Shown piece after piece: positions 1 through 9,089 of a DNA stretch of 64,000 nucleotides. The notes below the pieces were generated by a model, which saw only the letters and a program-made list of their open reading frames with translations, was not told the origin of the DNA and ran no database searches. Numbering within the stretch: the first letter of the stretch is position 1; every line of letters begins with the position of its first letter. The translations under genes and the position numbers were made by a program. Source of the DNA: Neoroseomonas terrae (GTDB lineage: Bacteria > Pseudomonadota > Alphaproteobacteria > Acetobacterales > Acetobacteraceae); assembly GCF_018129025.1 (NCBI RefSeq), contig NZ_JAAEDI010000019.1:62001-126000 (forward strand). The letters run 5' to 3'.

Positions 1-657
1 TTCGCCCTCGGCGTCGCGACCGCGTCGGAAGGCGTGACGCGCGCCATGGCGAAGCGCGACGGGACGGGGCCCGTCATCCTCGCCGACACGCAGGACAACC
101 CCGGTGGCGGCGGCCATGGCGACACGACCGGCCTGCTGGCTGAACTGATCCGCCAGGACGCGCAGGGCGCGGTGCTCGCGCCGATGAACGACGCCGACGC
201 CGCGGCGGCCTGCCACGCGGCGGGGGAGGGGGCGGAGATCATGCTCGACCTCGGCGGGAAGAGCGATGGTGCGGCGCTGCGCGTCACCGCGCGGGTTGAG
301 AAGCTGTCCGACGGCCGCTTCACGCTGAGCGGGCCGATGGGTGGCGGCAATCCGGCCAATCTCGGTCCTTCTGCGCTGATCCGCGTGGCGCCGGGCGTCC
401 GCGTCGTCGTCGTCAGCCGCAAGATGCAGGCGCATGACCAGGAGATCTTCCGCTTCCTCGGCATCGAGCCGGCCGAGCAGAAGATCGTCGCGGTGAAGTC
501 CTCGGTGCATTTCCGCGCGCATTTCCAGCCTATCGCGTCCGAGGTCATCGTGGTCACCGCGCCGGGTCCGGTGGTCGCCGATCCGGCGGTGCTGCCGTTC
601 ACCAATCTACGCCCCGGGCTTCGGCTGCGGCCGGGAGACAACCAGCGCACGGTTTAG
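1..657 (+). CDS. M81 family metallopeptidase (MlrC-like), C-terminal part
   Basis: The reading frame is open from base 1, so the start lies upstream of the window and only the last 218 residues are present. The motif DNPGGGGHGDTT near residue 35 of the visible part, followed by GGGNPANLGPSA and a YKS-like segment (VAVKSSVHFRAHF), is typical of the MlrC C-terminal domain of the M81 (microcystinase C-like) family. The metal-binding N-terminal domain is outside the window. Family members are often encoded near peptide or amino-acid transporters; no transporter is visible here. The true substrate cannot be read from the sequence. Confidence 0.85.
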   Translation, partial: FALGVATASEGVTRAMAKRDGTGPVILADTQDNPGGGGHGDTTGLLAELIRQDAQGAVLAPMNDADAAAACHAAGEGAEIMLDLGGKSDGAALRVTARVEKLSDGRFTLSGPMGGGNPANLGPSALIRVAPGVRVVVVSRKMQAHDQEIFRFLGIEPAEQKIVAVKSSVHFRAHFQPIASEVIVVTAPGPVVADPAVLPFTNLRPGLRLRPGDNQRTV

Positions 658-845
658 AGTTTTTGTTGCGACCTATGGGGGCATTTATAGAGACATACAA
701 CTAATGGTTGTTTGTCGACTCACATTGAAAGCTAAACATCACGGAGTACTGATCGTCATTTGATTGAAGTGTCTTGGCTGCGAGGTGTCGCAACTCCATT
801 CAGTGGCATAGGGTTCCCTCCGCAGACGGAAGGAAGCATTGCGCG

Positions 846-2801
846 ATGGGCCTGAACACGCTGTCGGACACGTTCACGATCGGCGTGCGCGCATCGAGCA
901 GCGGCCTGGATTACGGGCTGCAGCAATCGATGCAGGAGAGCTACACCATCAGGAGTGTCACCGGCGGCCAGTATCGGTCCGGGACAGCGCAGCAGGATCT
1001 GGTGTTCTTGCAGTACAATCAGGGCACGAGCAGCGATACCGATATCCATTTCCGGACATTCGACACCGGGTCTGGAACCTTCAACGGTTCGCTAGTGACC
1101 ACGATACCCGGCCAGTACAACTACGCCAGCACGGCCGACCTGAATAACGATGGGTTCGGGGATCTGGTTCTGCTGAATTCCCAGTTCGGCACATTGTTCG
1201 ATCGCTGGACCCAAACGACGGAGACGCCGCCGACGCTGACACTCGGCATGCTGATCGCTAGCCCTGGGGATTCGATGCCCTTCAACGGAGGCGACATCAT
1301 CCACAGCAGCATTCCCGCCGACGGTAGCCTTGGAGCCGAGGTCGCGATCACTGATTTCGATTTCGCTGACTTCAACCACGACGGCATCCTCGACATCATC
1401 GTGGCCGGCGTTGCCGCTTCCAAGCCGCTGGCTGAGGCGCCGTCGTCCTTCGACTATGACTGGGACGGCGTCTATTCGATTGGTCTCGGAAACGGTAGCG
1501 GCAGCTTCGATTTCCAGCCCCTGCAGAAGACCGGGACCGTCATTGAACAGCGCGACAGCGACCCCGTTCTTGCCCGCGTCGCGGCGATGGACATGAACGA
1601 TGACGGCTATGTCGACGTCGCCTTCGCGTATCACTTGGAAGACAATGACGAACTGCCGTCCAACGTCGCTGGCGCCTATGTCGTCTGGGGCGACGCGAAC
1701 TCGAGTTCCGGCACGCCAAGCCTGACCATCAACATGACGGATAGCAGCAGCGTCTATGCGACCTACGACTGGAACGATCCGCAGGACGTTATCGCCATCT
1801 GGCAAAGTCCCGCTCAGGGTCCCGTTTCCGTTCTTGGGAACCTCGGCGTCGCCCGGAACGGCGATTCTTATGCCGCCCTGTTCAATTACAGTAAAACGGT
1901 CTACCGTGATGACGAGATCAACAATACACCGCGCAGCCCATTCGGTCCGGCCTACGACTACGATGGCGACGGCCTCGTCGATCTGATGTATGTTGATGGC
2001 AACAGTTCCGCCATCCTTACCGGATATAATTGGTCAGTAGGAGATCCGGCGGCCCCACAGAGCCATACCGGCATCACGCTGGGAACCGACATCTTCAGCA
2101 CCGCTGCACTCGACTTCAACGGGGACGGCAAGATGGATTGGGCCGGGGGCTACAACGGCGACAACCACATCTATGCCTACGTGAACCTGACCCAGATCTC
2201 CGGGAGCGATGTCGCCGTCGAGCTGACGGAAGGTGAGGCGGTCCGTGGCACCGTCAATGGCGTCGCCGCCCATCGTATGATGGGGTCGGACTTCACCGTG
2301 TCGGTCATCGGTGGACAGGCGGCCTACGACAACGCGCTCGGCTGGTTCGAACTGCGCGCCGACGGCACCTTCGGAGATGCGCAGTTCGTCGATATCGCCG
2401 ACGGCACTTTCGACGTCGCCGGGCTCGGCGCGGGCAGCAGGCTTGCACTCTTTCTCGTTTCCAACGGCGCGGCGCTGAACGAAGACCTGACCGGCGGATT
2501 CCGCTTCGTCGACGCGGCGACGGGCGCGCCGGCACGGCTGGGGTCCGTTGCCCCGACATTGGTGAGCGCGGACCGACCCGGTCAGGCGGTGGAAGGCGAG
2601 ATCTTCCACACCGCCGATGCGAACACCTTCGATATGGTGAATCCGCTCAATACCGGCGGTCTCATCCAGACCCTATCGCGCGTGGATGCCGATGGCAGCC
2701 TGATGATCGGGTTCGAGGATCTGCTGCTCATGCAGGGCGACGCCGACTTCAACGATCTCCTCATCCGCGTGACGTCGAACGACGATATCATCCCCGTCTG
2801 A
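846..2801 (+). CDS. FG-GAP/VCBS repeat protein with C-terminal DUF4114-like domain
   Basis: 651 residues if the ATG at 846 is used. That start is preceded by GGAAGGAAG at 828-836; an in-frame start at 774 has no such signal. At least five calcium-binding type repeats are visible (DLNNDGFGD, DFNHDGILD, DMNDDGYVD, DYDGDGLVD, DFNGDGKMD), spaced as in beta-propeller FG-GAP repeats. The last 120 residues contain GFEDLLLMQGDADFNDLLIRV, the signature of DUF4114. No classical signal peptide is seen, so secretion, if any, would be by a type I or other signal-less route (inference). Such proteins are usually extracellular or surface-bound. The function is otherwise unknown. It stands alone, with a 188-base leader region upstream. 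Confidence 0.75.
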   Translation: MGLNTLSDTFTIGVRASSSGLDYGLQQSMQESYTIRSVTGGQYRSGTAQQDLVFLQYNQGTSSDTDIHFRTFDTGSGTFNGSLVTTIPGQYNYASTADLNNDGFGDLVLLNSQFGTLFDRWTQTTETPPTLTLGMLIASPGDSMPFNGGDIIHSSIPADGSLGAEVAITDFDFADFNHDGILDIIVAGVAASKPLAEAPSSFDYDWDGVYSIGLGNGSGSFDFQPLQKTGTVIEQRDSDPVLARVAAMDMNDDGYVDVAFAYHLEDNDELPSNVAGAYVVWGDANSSSGTPSLTINMTDSSSVYATYDWNDPQDVIAIWQSPAQGPVSVLGNLGVARNGDSYAALFNYSKTVYRDDEINNTPRSPFGPAYDYDGDGLVDLMYVDGNSSAILTGYNWSVGDPAAPQSHTGITLGTDIFSTAALDFNGDGKMDWAGGYNGDNHIYAYVNLTQISGSDVAVELTEGEAVRGTVNGVAAHRMMGSDFTVSVIGGQAAYDNALGWFELRADGTFGDAQFVDIADGTFDVAGLGAGSRLALFLVSNGAALNEDLTGGFRFVDAATGAPARLGSVAPTLVSADRPGQAVEGEIFHTADANTFDMVNPLNTGGLIQTLSRVDADGSLMIGFEDLLLMQGDADFNDLLIRVTSNDDIIPV

Positions 2802-2811
2802 GCAAGGCGGG

Positions 2812-3201
2812 TCAGCGGGCCGGCATTTCCAGTGCGCGGAACGCCGGTTGCAACGCTGCCGGCACGCGTCCGATGCCCCACCTCACCTGGTGCGACCAAC
2901 CGCCGCGCTGCCAGGTGATCGAGCAGGTCATGTTCGACGGTTCGCCGCGCGCCAGGCGCTCGAAACGCGCGGCTTCGAGCAGGCGGGCGACCTCCGCGTA
3001 GGTCGTGCCGCTTTCGGTCGGAACCTGTACCAACGGCGCGCCGGCGCGCGGGCGGCGCAAGGTCGTCGCGCTGCCGTCGGCGTCCAGGCGCAGGCCGCCG
3101 CCGCCGCCGGTCGCACCACCGCCGCAGTAACGGGTGATCGAATCCGCAGGCGCTTCGGCCGCCGCAAGGAGCAGCGCGAGCAGCAACAGCGCCGTTCTCA
3201 T
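2812..3201 (-). CDS. small secreted protein, unknown function
   Basis: 129 residues. The N-terminus is a clear signal peptide (Met-Arg followed by a run of Leu/Ala and an Ala-x-Ala cleavage region near residue 18-20). The mature part has a Gly-rich stretch (CGGGATGGGGG) and two cysteines, one at the mature N-terminus and one in NMTCSITW, which could form a disulfide in the periplasm. The ATG overlaps the stop of kdgK by four bases (ATGA), so the gene is probably translated as the third member of the eda-kdgK operon. I do not recognise the family. Confidence 0.65.
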   Translation of the reverse strand: MRTALLLLALLLAAAEAPADSITRYCGGGATGGGGGLRLDADGSATTLRRPRAGAPLVQVPTESGTTYAEVARLLEAARFERLARGEPSNMTCSITWQRGGWSHQVRWGIGRVPAALQPAFRALEMPAR

Positions 3202-4121
3202 CCGGCGGCCATCAGCGCACGTACCGTCACTTCCCGCGGAATGGGCGCGACGGCGCCGTAGCCGGTGGTGGACAGCGCCGCCGCCGCATTGGCGTAGCGT
3301 GCAGCCGTGACCGGATCATCCCCGGCAAGCAGCCGCGCCAGCAGCGCGCCGGCGAAGGTATCGCCAGCCCCTGTCGCGTCCACCGCCTTTACCCGATGCG
3401 CCGGGATGCGCGTGCGGCTGTCCCGGGTCGCGACGATGCAGCCATCGGCGCCGCATTTCAGCAATACGAGCGGGCAGAGCCGAAGGTAGAAATCGGCGAT
3501 GGCGTCGGGGTCCGTGAGCCCGGTCAGCGCCGTCGCGTCGTCCAGGGAAGGCAGGGTGATGTCCGCCATGCCGATCGCGGCGTGGATCACCGCGGCAGCG
3601 CGGGCGGCCGGCCACAGGCGGAGCCGAAGGTTGGTGTCGTAGGACACCTTCACCTGCGCATCCCGCGCGATGTGGATGGCGTGGAAGACGGCGTCGCAGG
3701 CGGTCTCAGAAATCGCCTGGCTGATGCCCGAGACATGCAGGATGCGCGAGGCGCGGATCGCTTCCTCGGGCACCTCCTGCGGCCGGTACAACGCGGCGGC
3801 GCTGCCGGTGCGGTAGAAGGAGAAGTGGTGCCCGCGGGCGTCGTGAGTGACGAAGTAGATCCCGGTCGGCACGCCAGGGCGGCGGATGACGGTGTTTGCA
3901 TCGACACCCTCCCTTGCCCACAGCGTCATGAAGCTGTCGCCGGCCGCGTCGGTGCCGACTGCGCTGATATATCCGGCGGAGGCGCCCGACCGCGCGGCAG
4001 CGATGGCGGCGTTGGAGGTGTCGCCGCCATGGCCCTCCAGGTAGAGCACTCGCCCGTCGGGCCCTGGCGCCTGCTGGTTGAACTCCAGCATCGGCTCGCC
4101 CATGCAGAGAAGGTCGGGCAC
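3198..4121 (-). CDS. kdgK: 2-keto-3-deoxygluconate kinase (PfkB family)
   Basis: 307 residues, starting at GTG one base after the eda stop. PfkB/ribokinase features are in order: the N-terminal substrate motif GGDTSNAAIAAARSG near residues 32-47, and the C-terminal signature DATGAGDTFAGALLARL near residues 249-266 with the catalytic Asp of GAGD. KDG kinase phosphorylates 2-keto-3-deoxygluconate (or the galactonate analogue) to KDPG/KDPGal in the cytoplasm. The adjacent aldolase gene makes this substrate much more likely than ribose or fructose. A related possibility is 2-dehydro-3-deoxygalactonokinase; the sequence alone does not separate the two sugars. Confidence 0.85.
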   Translation of the reverse strand: MPDLLCMGEPMLEFNQQAPGPDGRVLYLEGHGGDTSNAAIAAARSGASAGYISAVGTDAAGDSFMTLWAREGVDANTVIRRPGVPTGIYFVTHDARGHHFSFYRTGSAAALYRPQEVPEEAIRASRILHVSGISQAISETACDAVFHAIHIARDAQVKVSYDTNLRLRLWPAARAAAVIHAAIGMADITLPSLDDATALTGLTDPDAIADFYLRLCPLVLLKCGADGCIVATRDSRTRIPAHRVKAVDATGAGDTFAGALLARLLAGDDPVTAARYANAAAALSTTGYGAVAPIPREVTVRALMAAG

Positions 4122-4122
4122 G

Positions 4123-4749
4123 TCAGGTCCTCACGATGCCGAGGGCGTCTTCCGCTGCGCGTTGCACGGCGTCGCGGTCGCCGGCGGCTATCAGCTTTTC
4201 GTCCACCAGCCGGCCGCCGATGCCGACGAAGGCGGCGCCAGCCGCGATGTAGTCCGGCACGTTGCGAGCATCGACGCCGCCGGTCGGGCAGAAGACGACA
4301 TCTGGGAACACCGAGCGAAGCGCCCTCACATGCGCGGGACCACCGACGGAACCCGCCGGGAACACCTTCACAACATCGGCACCGGCGCTTAGGGCCGAGC
4401 GGACCTCGGTCGGCGTAAGCGCGCCCAGCATCAGGCAGGCGCCGGCCGCCTGCGCCGGGGCCGCGAGGCCGGCATCCACCCATGGCGCGACGATGAATTG
4501 CGCGCCCGCGTCGAGGCAGGCCTGGGCCTGCGCGGCGTCGGCGACCGTGCCGGCACCGACCAGCAGGGTGGGATCGGCGGCGAGCGCACGGATCAGCGCG
4601 GGCGCCTCAGGCACCGTCATGGTGATCTCGAAGATGCGCAGCCCCGCTTCCTGCAGCCAGGCGACGGCAGTGGCGGCGCGGGCCGCCGTGGATGTGCGCA
4701 CCACCGGAATGATGCGCGCCTCCCTCAGGCGAGGGATCAGGGGGTGCAT
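4123..4749 (-). CDS. eda: KDPG/KHG aldolase
   Basis: 208 residues from ATG 4749, which has GAGGAG eight bases upstream; a longer frame to 4821 lacks a good site. The short TIM-barrel class I aldolase pattern is complete: RIIPVVR at the start, the catalytic Glu in FEITMTV, LVGAGTV, the Schiff-base lysine in DVVKVFPAG, and FCPTGGV. The enzyme cleaves 2-keto-3-deoxy-6-phosphogluconate (or the galactonate isomer) to pyruvate and glyceraldehyde 3-phosphate. It is first in a coupled operon with kdgK, so together they run the lower part of an Entner-Doudoroff or De Ley-Doudoroff route for sugar acids. Confidence 0.88.
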   Translation of the reverse strand: MHPLIPRLREARIIPVVRTSTAARAATAVAWLQEAGLRIFEITMTVPEAPALIRALAADPTLLVGAGTVADAAQAQACLDAGAQFIVAPWVDAGLAAPAQAAGACLMLGALTPTEVRSALSAGADVVKVFPAGSVGGPAHVRALRSVFPDVVFCPTGGVDARNVPDYIAAGAAFVGIGGRLVDEKLIAAGDRDAVQRAAEDALGIVRT

Positions 4750-4869
4750 GGCCTCGGCTCCTCGTGACGGGCGCGGTGGCAAGGCCCGACGGCAGATCGG
4801 ATCCCGATCGTTAGGCGCCATCCTATCGTGTGAAGCTGCTGGCAGGAACGGAACCTGCAGACTGCGGCC

Positions 4870-5169
4870 CTAGGGGGCCATGCGGGCGACCGTTCCTTCG
4901 AGCCGACGAGCGGTGGCCAGCGCACGGTCGACCTCCGCGGCGGTGGTGTCGAGCGCTCCGCGATAGGTCGCGACGCTGTCGCCCAGCCGCGACATGGTAT
5001 GCGAAAGGTCACCGATAGCGTTGCGCAGGGCTGCGGTCGCAGCCGATTGCTCGCCGATCGCTTCGTCGAGGCGGCGCAGCGCGAGACGCAAACGGTCCTC
5101 GGGACGGTGCGGGAACGCCGTGACACACGACGACGCTACGGGTTCCACATCGTTCGACGAGCCAGCCAT
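4870..5169 (-). CDS. small coiled-coil protein, unknown function
   Basis: 99 residues. From about residue 22 on the protein is a nearly uninterrupted heptad pattern (RLRLALRRLDEAIGE, ALRNAIGDLSHTMSRLGDSV, EVDRALATARRLEGTVARM), so a long amphipathic helix or coiled coil is predicted. There is no signal peptide or transmembrane segment. GAGG lies about ten bases before the ATG. It is read in the same direction as eda but is separated from it by 120 bases. I do not recognise the family. It could be a scaffold or a DUF of the SlyX type, but the characteristic SlyX ending is absent. Confidence 0.55.
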   Translation of the reverse strand: MAGSSNDVEPVASSCVTAFPHRPEDRLRLALRRLDEAIGEQSAATAALRNAIGDLSHTMSRLGDSVATYRGALDTTAAEVDRALATARRLEGTVARMAP

Positions 5170-5508
5170 CGGGGTGCCTCACGCTGAGATCTTAGTAGAT
5201 CTTTAACCGATAGTTGCAGATGGCGCGAGAACTAATGTCTCGAAATTCGACTTGAGTCGCAAAACTCGGCGACGGCTAGGCTCGCTGCGTGGTGGAGCCT
5301 GAAATAAAGGCTTATAAATCAGATAACTATGAGCCTATTCTGATCCATTCAATGATCTGAGCGGTGGCAAGTCGTGATCAGCACAATCGCTGGACGAATC
5401 CGCCGCCGTCGGTTGCATACAGCGCGAGGATCGCCTCCTCAGGAGGCGCCCCGCGTTCCACCTCTCCGGCTTTTCATCTAGAAGCCGCGGCGGAGGTAAT
5501 TCACACCC
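5170..5508. other. intergenic region, no gene seen
   Basis: 339 bases between divergently read genes. It is noticeably more AT-rich than its flanks, especially 5290-5350. A weak promoter-like pair pointing right (TTGAGT at 5251-5256 and TAGGCT about 20 bases on) can be made out, but spacing and match are poor. No open frame with a ribosome site was found. Confidence 0.4.
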
Positions 5509-6804
5509 ATGGGCACCGCCCTCGAAATCGGCGTCATCATCCTGCTTGTCCTGCTGAACGGCGCCTTCGCCATGAGCGAACTGGCGATCGTCTCGTCCCG
5601 GCGGTCGCGGCTGGCTTCGCTGCAGCGCCGCGGCAGCCCCGGTGCGGACGCGGCACTCGCGCTGGCCGACGACCCGCAGCGCTTCCTTCCGACCGTCCAG
5701 GTCGGCATCACCCTGGTTGGTATCTTCGCCGGCGCCTTCGGCGGCGCCAGGTTGTCCGGCACGTTGGCCGAGGCGATGAGCGCCGTTCCGCTCATCGCGC
5801 CCTATGCCTCCGAGATCGCGTTCACCCTGGTGGTCATCGTCATCACCTACCTCAGCCTGATCCTGGGCGAACTGGTGCCGAAGCAGGTTGCCCTGCGTAA
5901 TCCGGAACGGGTCGCCGTCATCGTCGCCCGGCCGATGACTGCGTTGTCGCGCTTCTCCTCGCCGGTCGTCTGGGTGCTCAGCCGGTCCTCCGCCGCGGTG
6001 TTGCGGTTGCTTGGCCCGCCTCCGCCGGAACAGGCAGTGACGGAAGAGGAGGTGAAGGCCGTGGTCGCCGAAGGCGCCCAGGCCGGCGCCCTCGAGACCG
6101 AGGAGCAGCACATGATCGAGCGCGTGCTGCGGCTCGCCGACAAGCCGGTGCGCGCGTTGATGACGCCGCGCAACGACCTCTCCTGGCTCGACACCTCCGA
6201 CACGACGGAGGAGGTCGTGGCCCAGCTGCGCGCCAGCGACGTGACGCGCTTCGTCGTGGGCGAGGGGCGTGTGGACAATGTGGTCGGCGTGGTGGTGGCC
6301 AAGGACCTGCTGGACCAGATCCTGGCAGGCACGCCGATGTCGCTCACCGATGCGCTGCGGCATCCGCTGGTACTGCCCGACACGCTCTCGGCGCTCGATG
6401 CGCTGGAGCGGCTCCGCGGCGACACGCTCGGCATGGCGCTGGTGATGGACGAATACGGGTCCTTCGAGGGCGTCGTCACGGCCTCCGACCTGCTCGAGGC
6501 GATCGTCGGCGACCTGGGGCCTGTGGAGCCCATGCCGGACGGTGTTGCCGTCCAGCGGCACGACGGCTCCCTGCTCCTGGATGGCTCGATGCCGTCCGAC
6601 GAGCTGCGCGCCCGGCTGGAACTGCCGGAACTGCCCGGGGCCGGAACCTATCACACGGTCGGCGGGCTGATCCTTGCCCTGCTCAAGCGAGTGCCCAAGG
6701 AGGGTGACCGCATCGTCTGGGCCGGCTGGCGGTTCGAGGTGGTCGACATGGACGGCCGGCGCGTGGACAAGATCCTGGCCAGCAAGGAGAAGACGCTGGT
6801 CTGA
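5509..6804 (+). CDS. CNNM/HlyC-CorC family membrane protein with CBS domains
   Basis: 431 residues. The N-terminal 150 residues form the DUF21 (CNNM) membrane domain: GTALEIGVIILLVLLNGAFAMSE is the first helix with the conserved Asn-Gly and Ser-Glu, and others follow around residues 60-80 and 100-125. A CBS pair spans about residues 200-335 (RALMTPRNDLSWLD, VVGVVVAKDLL, MALVMDEYGSFEGVVTASDLLEAIVGD). The last 80 residues are the CorC_HlyC transporter-associated domain (LDGSMPSDELRARL, TVGGLIL, PKEGDRIVWAGWRFEVVDMDGRRV). Family members are linked to magnesium/cobalt export or resistance. Old annotations call them haemolysins, which is misleading. A GGAGG site lies 12 bases before the ATG. Confidence 0.88.
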   Translation: MGTALEIGVIILLVLLNGAFAMSELAIVSSRRSRLASLQRRGSPGADAALALADDPQRFLPTVQVGITLVGIFAGAFGGARLSGTLAEAMSAVPLIAPYASEIAFTLVVIVITYLSLILGELVPKQVALRNPERVAVIVARPMTALSRFSSPVVWVLSRSSAAVLRLLGPPPPEQAVTEEEVKAVVAEGAQAGALETEEQHMIERVLRLADKPVRALMTPRNDLSWLDTSDTTEEVVAQLRASDVTRFVVGEGRVDNVVGVVVAKDLLDQILAGTPMSLTDALRHPLVLPDTLSALDALERLRGDTLGMALVMDEYGSFEGVVTASDLLEAIVGDLGPVEPMPDGVAVQRHDGSLLLDGSMPSDELRARLELPELPGAGTYHTVGGLILALLKRVPKEGDRIVWAGWRFEVVDMDGRRVDKILASKEKTLV

Positions 6805-7281
6805 CTATTGCGCGACCGATTTCGCGATCGGCGCGATGAATTGCGGCTCGGTGTCCCAGGGGAACAGGATCCAGGTGTCCTGGGACACCTCCGTGACGAA
6901 CGTGTCCACCACCGGGTTGCCGGCCGGCTTCGCATAGACGGTGGCGAAATGCGCCTTGGGCAGCAGGCTGCGGACGACCCGGGCCGTGGTGCCGGTATCG
7001 ACCAGATCGTCCACGATCAGCCAACCCTCGCCGTCGCCGGCCGCGGAGGGCGGCTTGGCGACGCGCGGGTCGCCGCGCTTTTCCTCCTCATAGGTGATGA
7101 TCGAGACGCTCTCGATCAGTCGGCAGTCGAGCTCCCGCGCGATGATCGCCGCCGGGATCAGCCCGCCGCGGGTGATGGCGACGATGCCCCGCCACGGACC
7201 CTTTTCCAGCAGGCGCCAGGCGAGCGCCTTGCTGTCGCGGTGCAACTGGTCCCAGGTGACGGTGTAGTAGCGCGGCGCCAT
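6805..7281 (-). CDS. gpt: xanthine phosphoribosyltransferase
   Basis: 158 residues from ATG 7281, which has GGGAGGATG just upstream; an in-frame start at 7302 would sit inside the preceding gene. The type I phosphoribosyltransferase core is complete: [20 protein letters not shown] near residue 40 and the PRPP-binding motif [13 protein letters not shown] near residue 90. The C-terminal stretch [10 protein letters not shown] matches Gpt rather than Hpt. It salvages xanthine and guanine to XMP and GMP. The stop abuts the stop of the convergent CNNM gene with no spacing. It starts one base after the stop of the tRNA-binding protein gene, so the two are co-transcribed. Confidence 0.9.
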   Translation of the reverse strand: MAPRYYTVTWDQLHRDSKALAWRLLEKGPWRGIVAITRGGLIPAAIIARELDCRLIESVSIITYEEEKRGDPRVAKPPSAAGDGEGWLIVDDLVDTGTTARVVRSLLPKAHFATVYAKPAGNPVVDTFVTEVSQDTWILFPWDTEPQFIAPIAKSVAQ

Positions 7282-7282
7282 C

Positions 7283-7624
7283 TCAGAACATCCTCCCGCC
7301 ATTGGGCACCTGGAGGTCCGGCTTCAGCAGCACGACGGCGCCGTTCTCGTCGGGCACGCCGAGCACCAGCACCTCGCTCTCGAAACCCGCGATCCGTCGG
7401 GGCGCGAAGTTGACAACCGCCATGACCTGGCGGCCGATCAGCCGGTCCGGGGCATAATGGACCGTGACCTGAGCGGCGGAACGCTTCACGCCGATTGCGC
7501 CGCCGAAATCCACCCAGAGCCGGATGGAGGGCTTGCGCGCCTCCGGGAAGGGCTGGGCGTCGACGACGGTGCCGGCGCGGATGTCGAGGCGGTCGAAATC
7601 CTCGATGGTGGCGTGCGTGCTCAT
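7283..7624 (-). CDS. csaA: tRNA-binding domain protein (CsaA-like)
   Basis: 113 residues, the usual size of stand-alone CsaA/YgjH proteins. It is a single OB-fold tRNA-binding domain with the family's landmarks: [33 protein letters not shown] at the start, [33 protein letters not shown], and the ending PNGGRMF. CsaA proteins dimerise and bind tRNA or act as secretion-related chaperones; the cellular role is not settled. It is the first gene of a two-gene unit with gpt. Confidence 0.85.
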   Translation of the reverse strand: MSTHATIEDFDRLDIRAGTVVDAQPFPEARKPSIRLWVDFGGAIGVKRSAAQVTVHYAPDRLIGRQVMAVVNFAPRRIAGFESEVLVLGVPDENGAVVLLKPDLQVPNGGRMF

Positions 7625-7681
7625 GGGCGGGCTCTAGACCGGAAACGACCGCCGCGCGAGGGGTCCGTCAGCCGATGGGCG

Positions 7682-7718
7682 GAGGGGCGTTGCCCCCCGA
7701 ACCACCCCGCCAGGAGGC
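7682..7718. repeat. GC-rich intergenic hairpin repeat, copy 1
   Basis: GAGGGGCG-TT-GCCCC at 7682-7696 folds into a small hairpin (GGGGC at 7684-7688 with GCCCC at 7692-7696). It is followed by CACCCCG-C-CAGGA. The same order of elements recurs at 22261-22297. The rest of the 7625-7866 gap shows no gene. Position next to the 3' end of the esterase gene fits a REP-like element or a terminator. Confidence 0.5.
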
Positions 7719-7866
7719 TGGGCATCCAGAACCGCAGACCCCTGGCTCAGGGCACGGCAGTCGAGGCAGGACCCGCGCTGCGCGCATTCTGCGCGGCTCC
7801 GCATCAGGGTGAATGGGCGCAAACCGCGCTTGGCGTCCCGACCCTCATGAGAACTGCGTCGGAAAC

Positions 7867-8949
7867 CTACAGCAGATGCTGCGCCAGGAACCGGCCGATC
7901 TCCTCGAAGGCTTCGGCGGTCTCCGGCACGCCGGGGGTGATGAACTGGGCGTGGCTCTGGCCCTCGAAGACCTGGAGCTCGGCAGCGACGCCGGCGCGGC
8001 GCAGCTTGCGGTGGGTGCGCACAGTGTCGCTGAGCAGCAGGTCGCGTGTGCCGGAGGTCAGGATGGCGGGCGGGAAACCTGCGAAGTCCCCGTTGATCGG
8101 CGAGAGCAGCGGCTCCGCGGGGTCTCGGCCGGCGGCGTAGAGCCGCGCAGCGCCCGACACCCAGCCGGTGTCCGCGACGAGGACATTGTCGACATAGGCG
8201 TTCGCCTGCCGTGTATCCCCGGCACCGAGCAGATCGACCCAGGGGGTGCCGGGCGCTATGGCGGCGGGCAAGGGCAGGCGCTCGCCCCTCGCCCGCAACA
8301 CCGTGGCCAGCGTAAGACCGCCGCCGGCGGAGCTGCCGAAGATCGCCATCCGGCGGGGGTCATGCTGGGCGCAGAGCGTGCGCCAGACCGCCAGGGTGTC
8401 CTCCAGCGCGGCCGGAAAGGGGTGGTCGGGGGGCATGCGGTAATCGACCGAGATGCAGCGGAAGCCACCATGGGCGGCCATCAGCATCGCCTCGCCGGCG
8501 CCGGATTCGCCGGGAAACAGGACGTAGCCGCCGCCATGAAGGTGCAGCAGCAGGCGGTCCCGGTTCTCAGGCGGCAGGGTTTCCGGCGTGACGGTGAAGA
8601 CCGGCACGCCGCCGATTCTGCTGCGCTCGACCTGCACGCGCAGGGCCGCACGCAGCGCCGGCAGGTGCGGCTCGACGGCGGCGGCACTGACCGCCTGCAA
8701 CGCGCGCCAGCCGGCCGCATCAGCGGGGATGGCGTTCCAGCCGGGCGGGTACGGGCCGGCGATCAGACGCTGCAACGCAGGGCTGACCGTGTCCGGGACG
8801 GGCAAGCGGCGGGCCGGGAGCGCGCGGGCGGCTTCAGCCAGCGGAGCGGGTAGTGGCGTGGCGGGGCGGGGTGCCTGCGCGGGTTCGGCGCGGGCGAGTG
8901 TCGGGGCAGCCAGGGCGGCGGTGAGGACCAGGCGGCGATGCAGGGCCAT
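7867..8949 (-). CDS. alpha/beta hydrolase, hormone-sensitive lipase (HSL) type
   Basis: 360 residues from ATG 8949; ATG 8982 is also possible, and neither has a strong ribosome site. The N-terminus MALHRRLVLTAALAAPTLARA is a signal peptide. The HSL hallmarks are present: oxyanion motif HLHGGGYVLF, nucleophile motif IFGSSAGGGL, an acid region SGTRDLLLSDT and the catalytic His in QSHAQF. It should hydrolyse short-chain esters or lactones in the periplasm. The substrate cannot be read from the sequence. Extending the frame to 9090 would run into the opposite-strand GGT start, so the shorter form is preferred. Confidence 0.8.
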   Translation of the reverse strand: MALHRRLVLTAALAAPTLARAEPAQAPRPATPLPAPLAEAARALPARRLPVPDTVSPALQRLIAGPYPPGWNAIPADAAGWRALQAVSAAAVEPHLPALRAALRVQVERSRIGGVPVFTVTPETLPPENRDRLLLHLHGGGYVLFPGESGAGEAMLMAAHGGFRCISVDYRMPPDHPFPAALEDTLAVWRTLCAQHDPRRMAIFGSSAGGGLTLATVLRARGERLPLPAAIAPGTPWVDLLGAGDTRQANAYVDNVLVADTGWVSGAARLYAAGRDPAEPLLSPINGDFAGFPPAILTSGTRDLLLSDTVRTHRKLRRAGVAAELQVFEGQSHAQFITPGVPETAEAFEEIGRFLAQHLL

Positions 8950-9089
8950 GCGGCGGGGGTTTCCGATGGTGAGGCTACGCATTCCAGCATCGCGCGGCCC
9001 GCGGGTCGCCCCCCTGTGCGGACTTTCCAACGCCGGCGTCCCGTTGCATGGAAGCGTCACATCCACCCAGGACGGAAACGGACACCGCA

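Noticed and set aside
774-845. A longer start of the FG-GAP protein
   Set aside because: The ATG at 846 has a good ribosome site; the added residues have no coding character.
5335-6654. A 439-residue minus-strand open frame
   Set aside because: It mirrors the CNNM gene, which has clear domains. Composition is Arg/His/Gly-rich with no motif.
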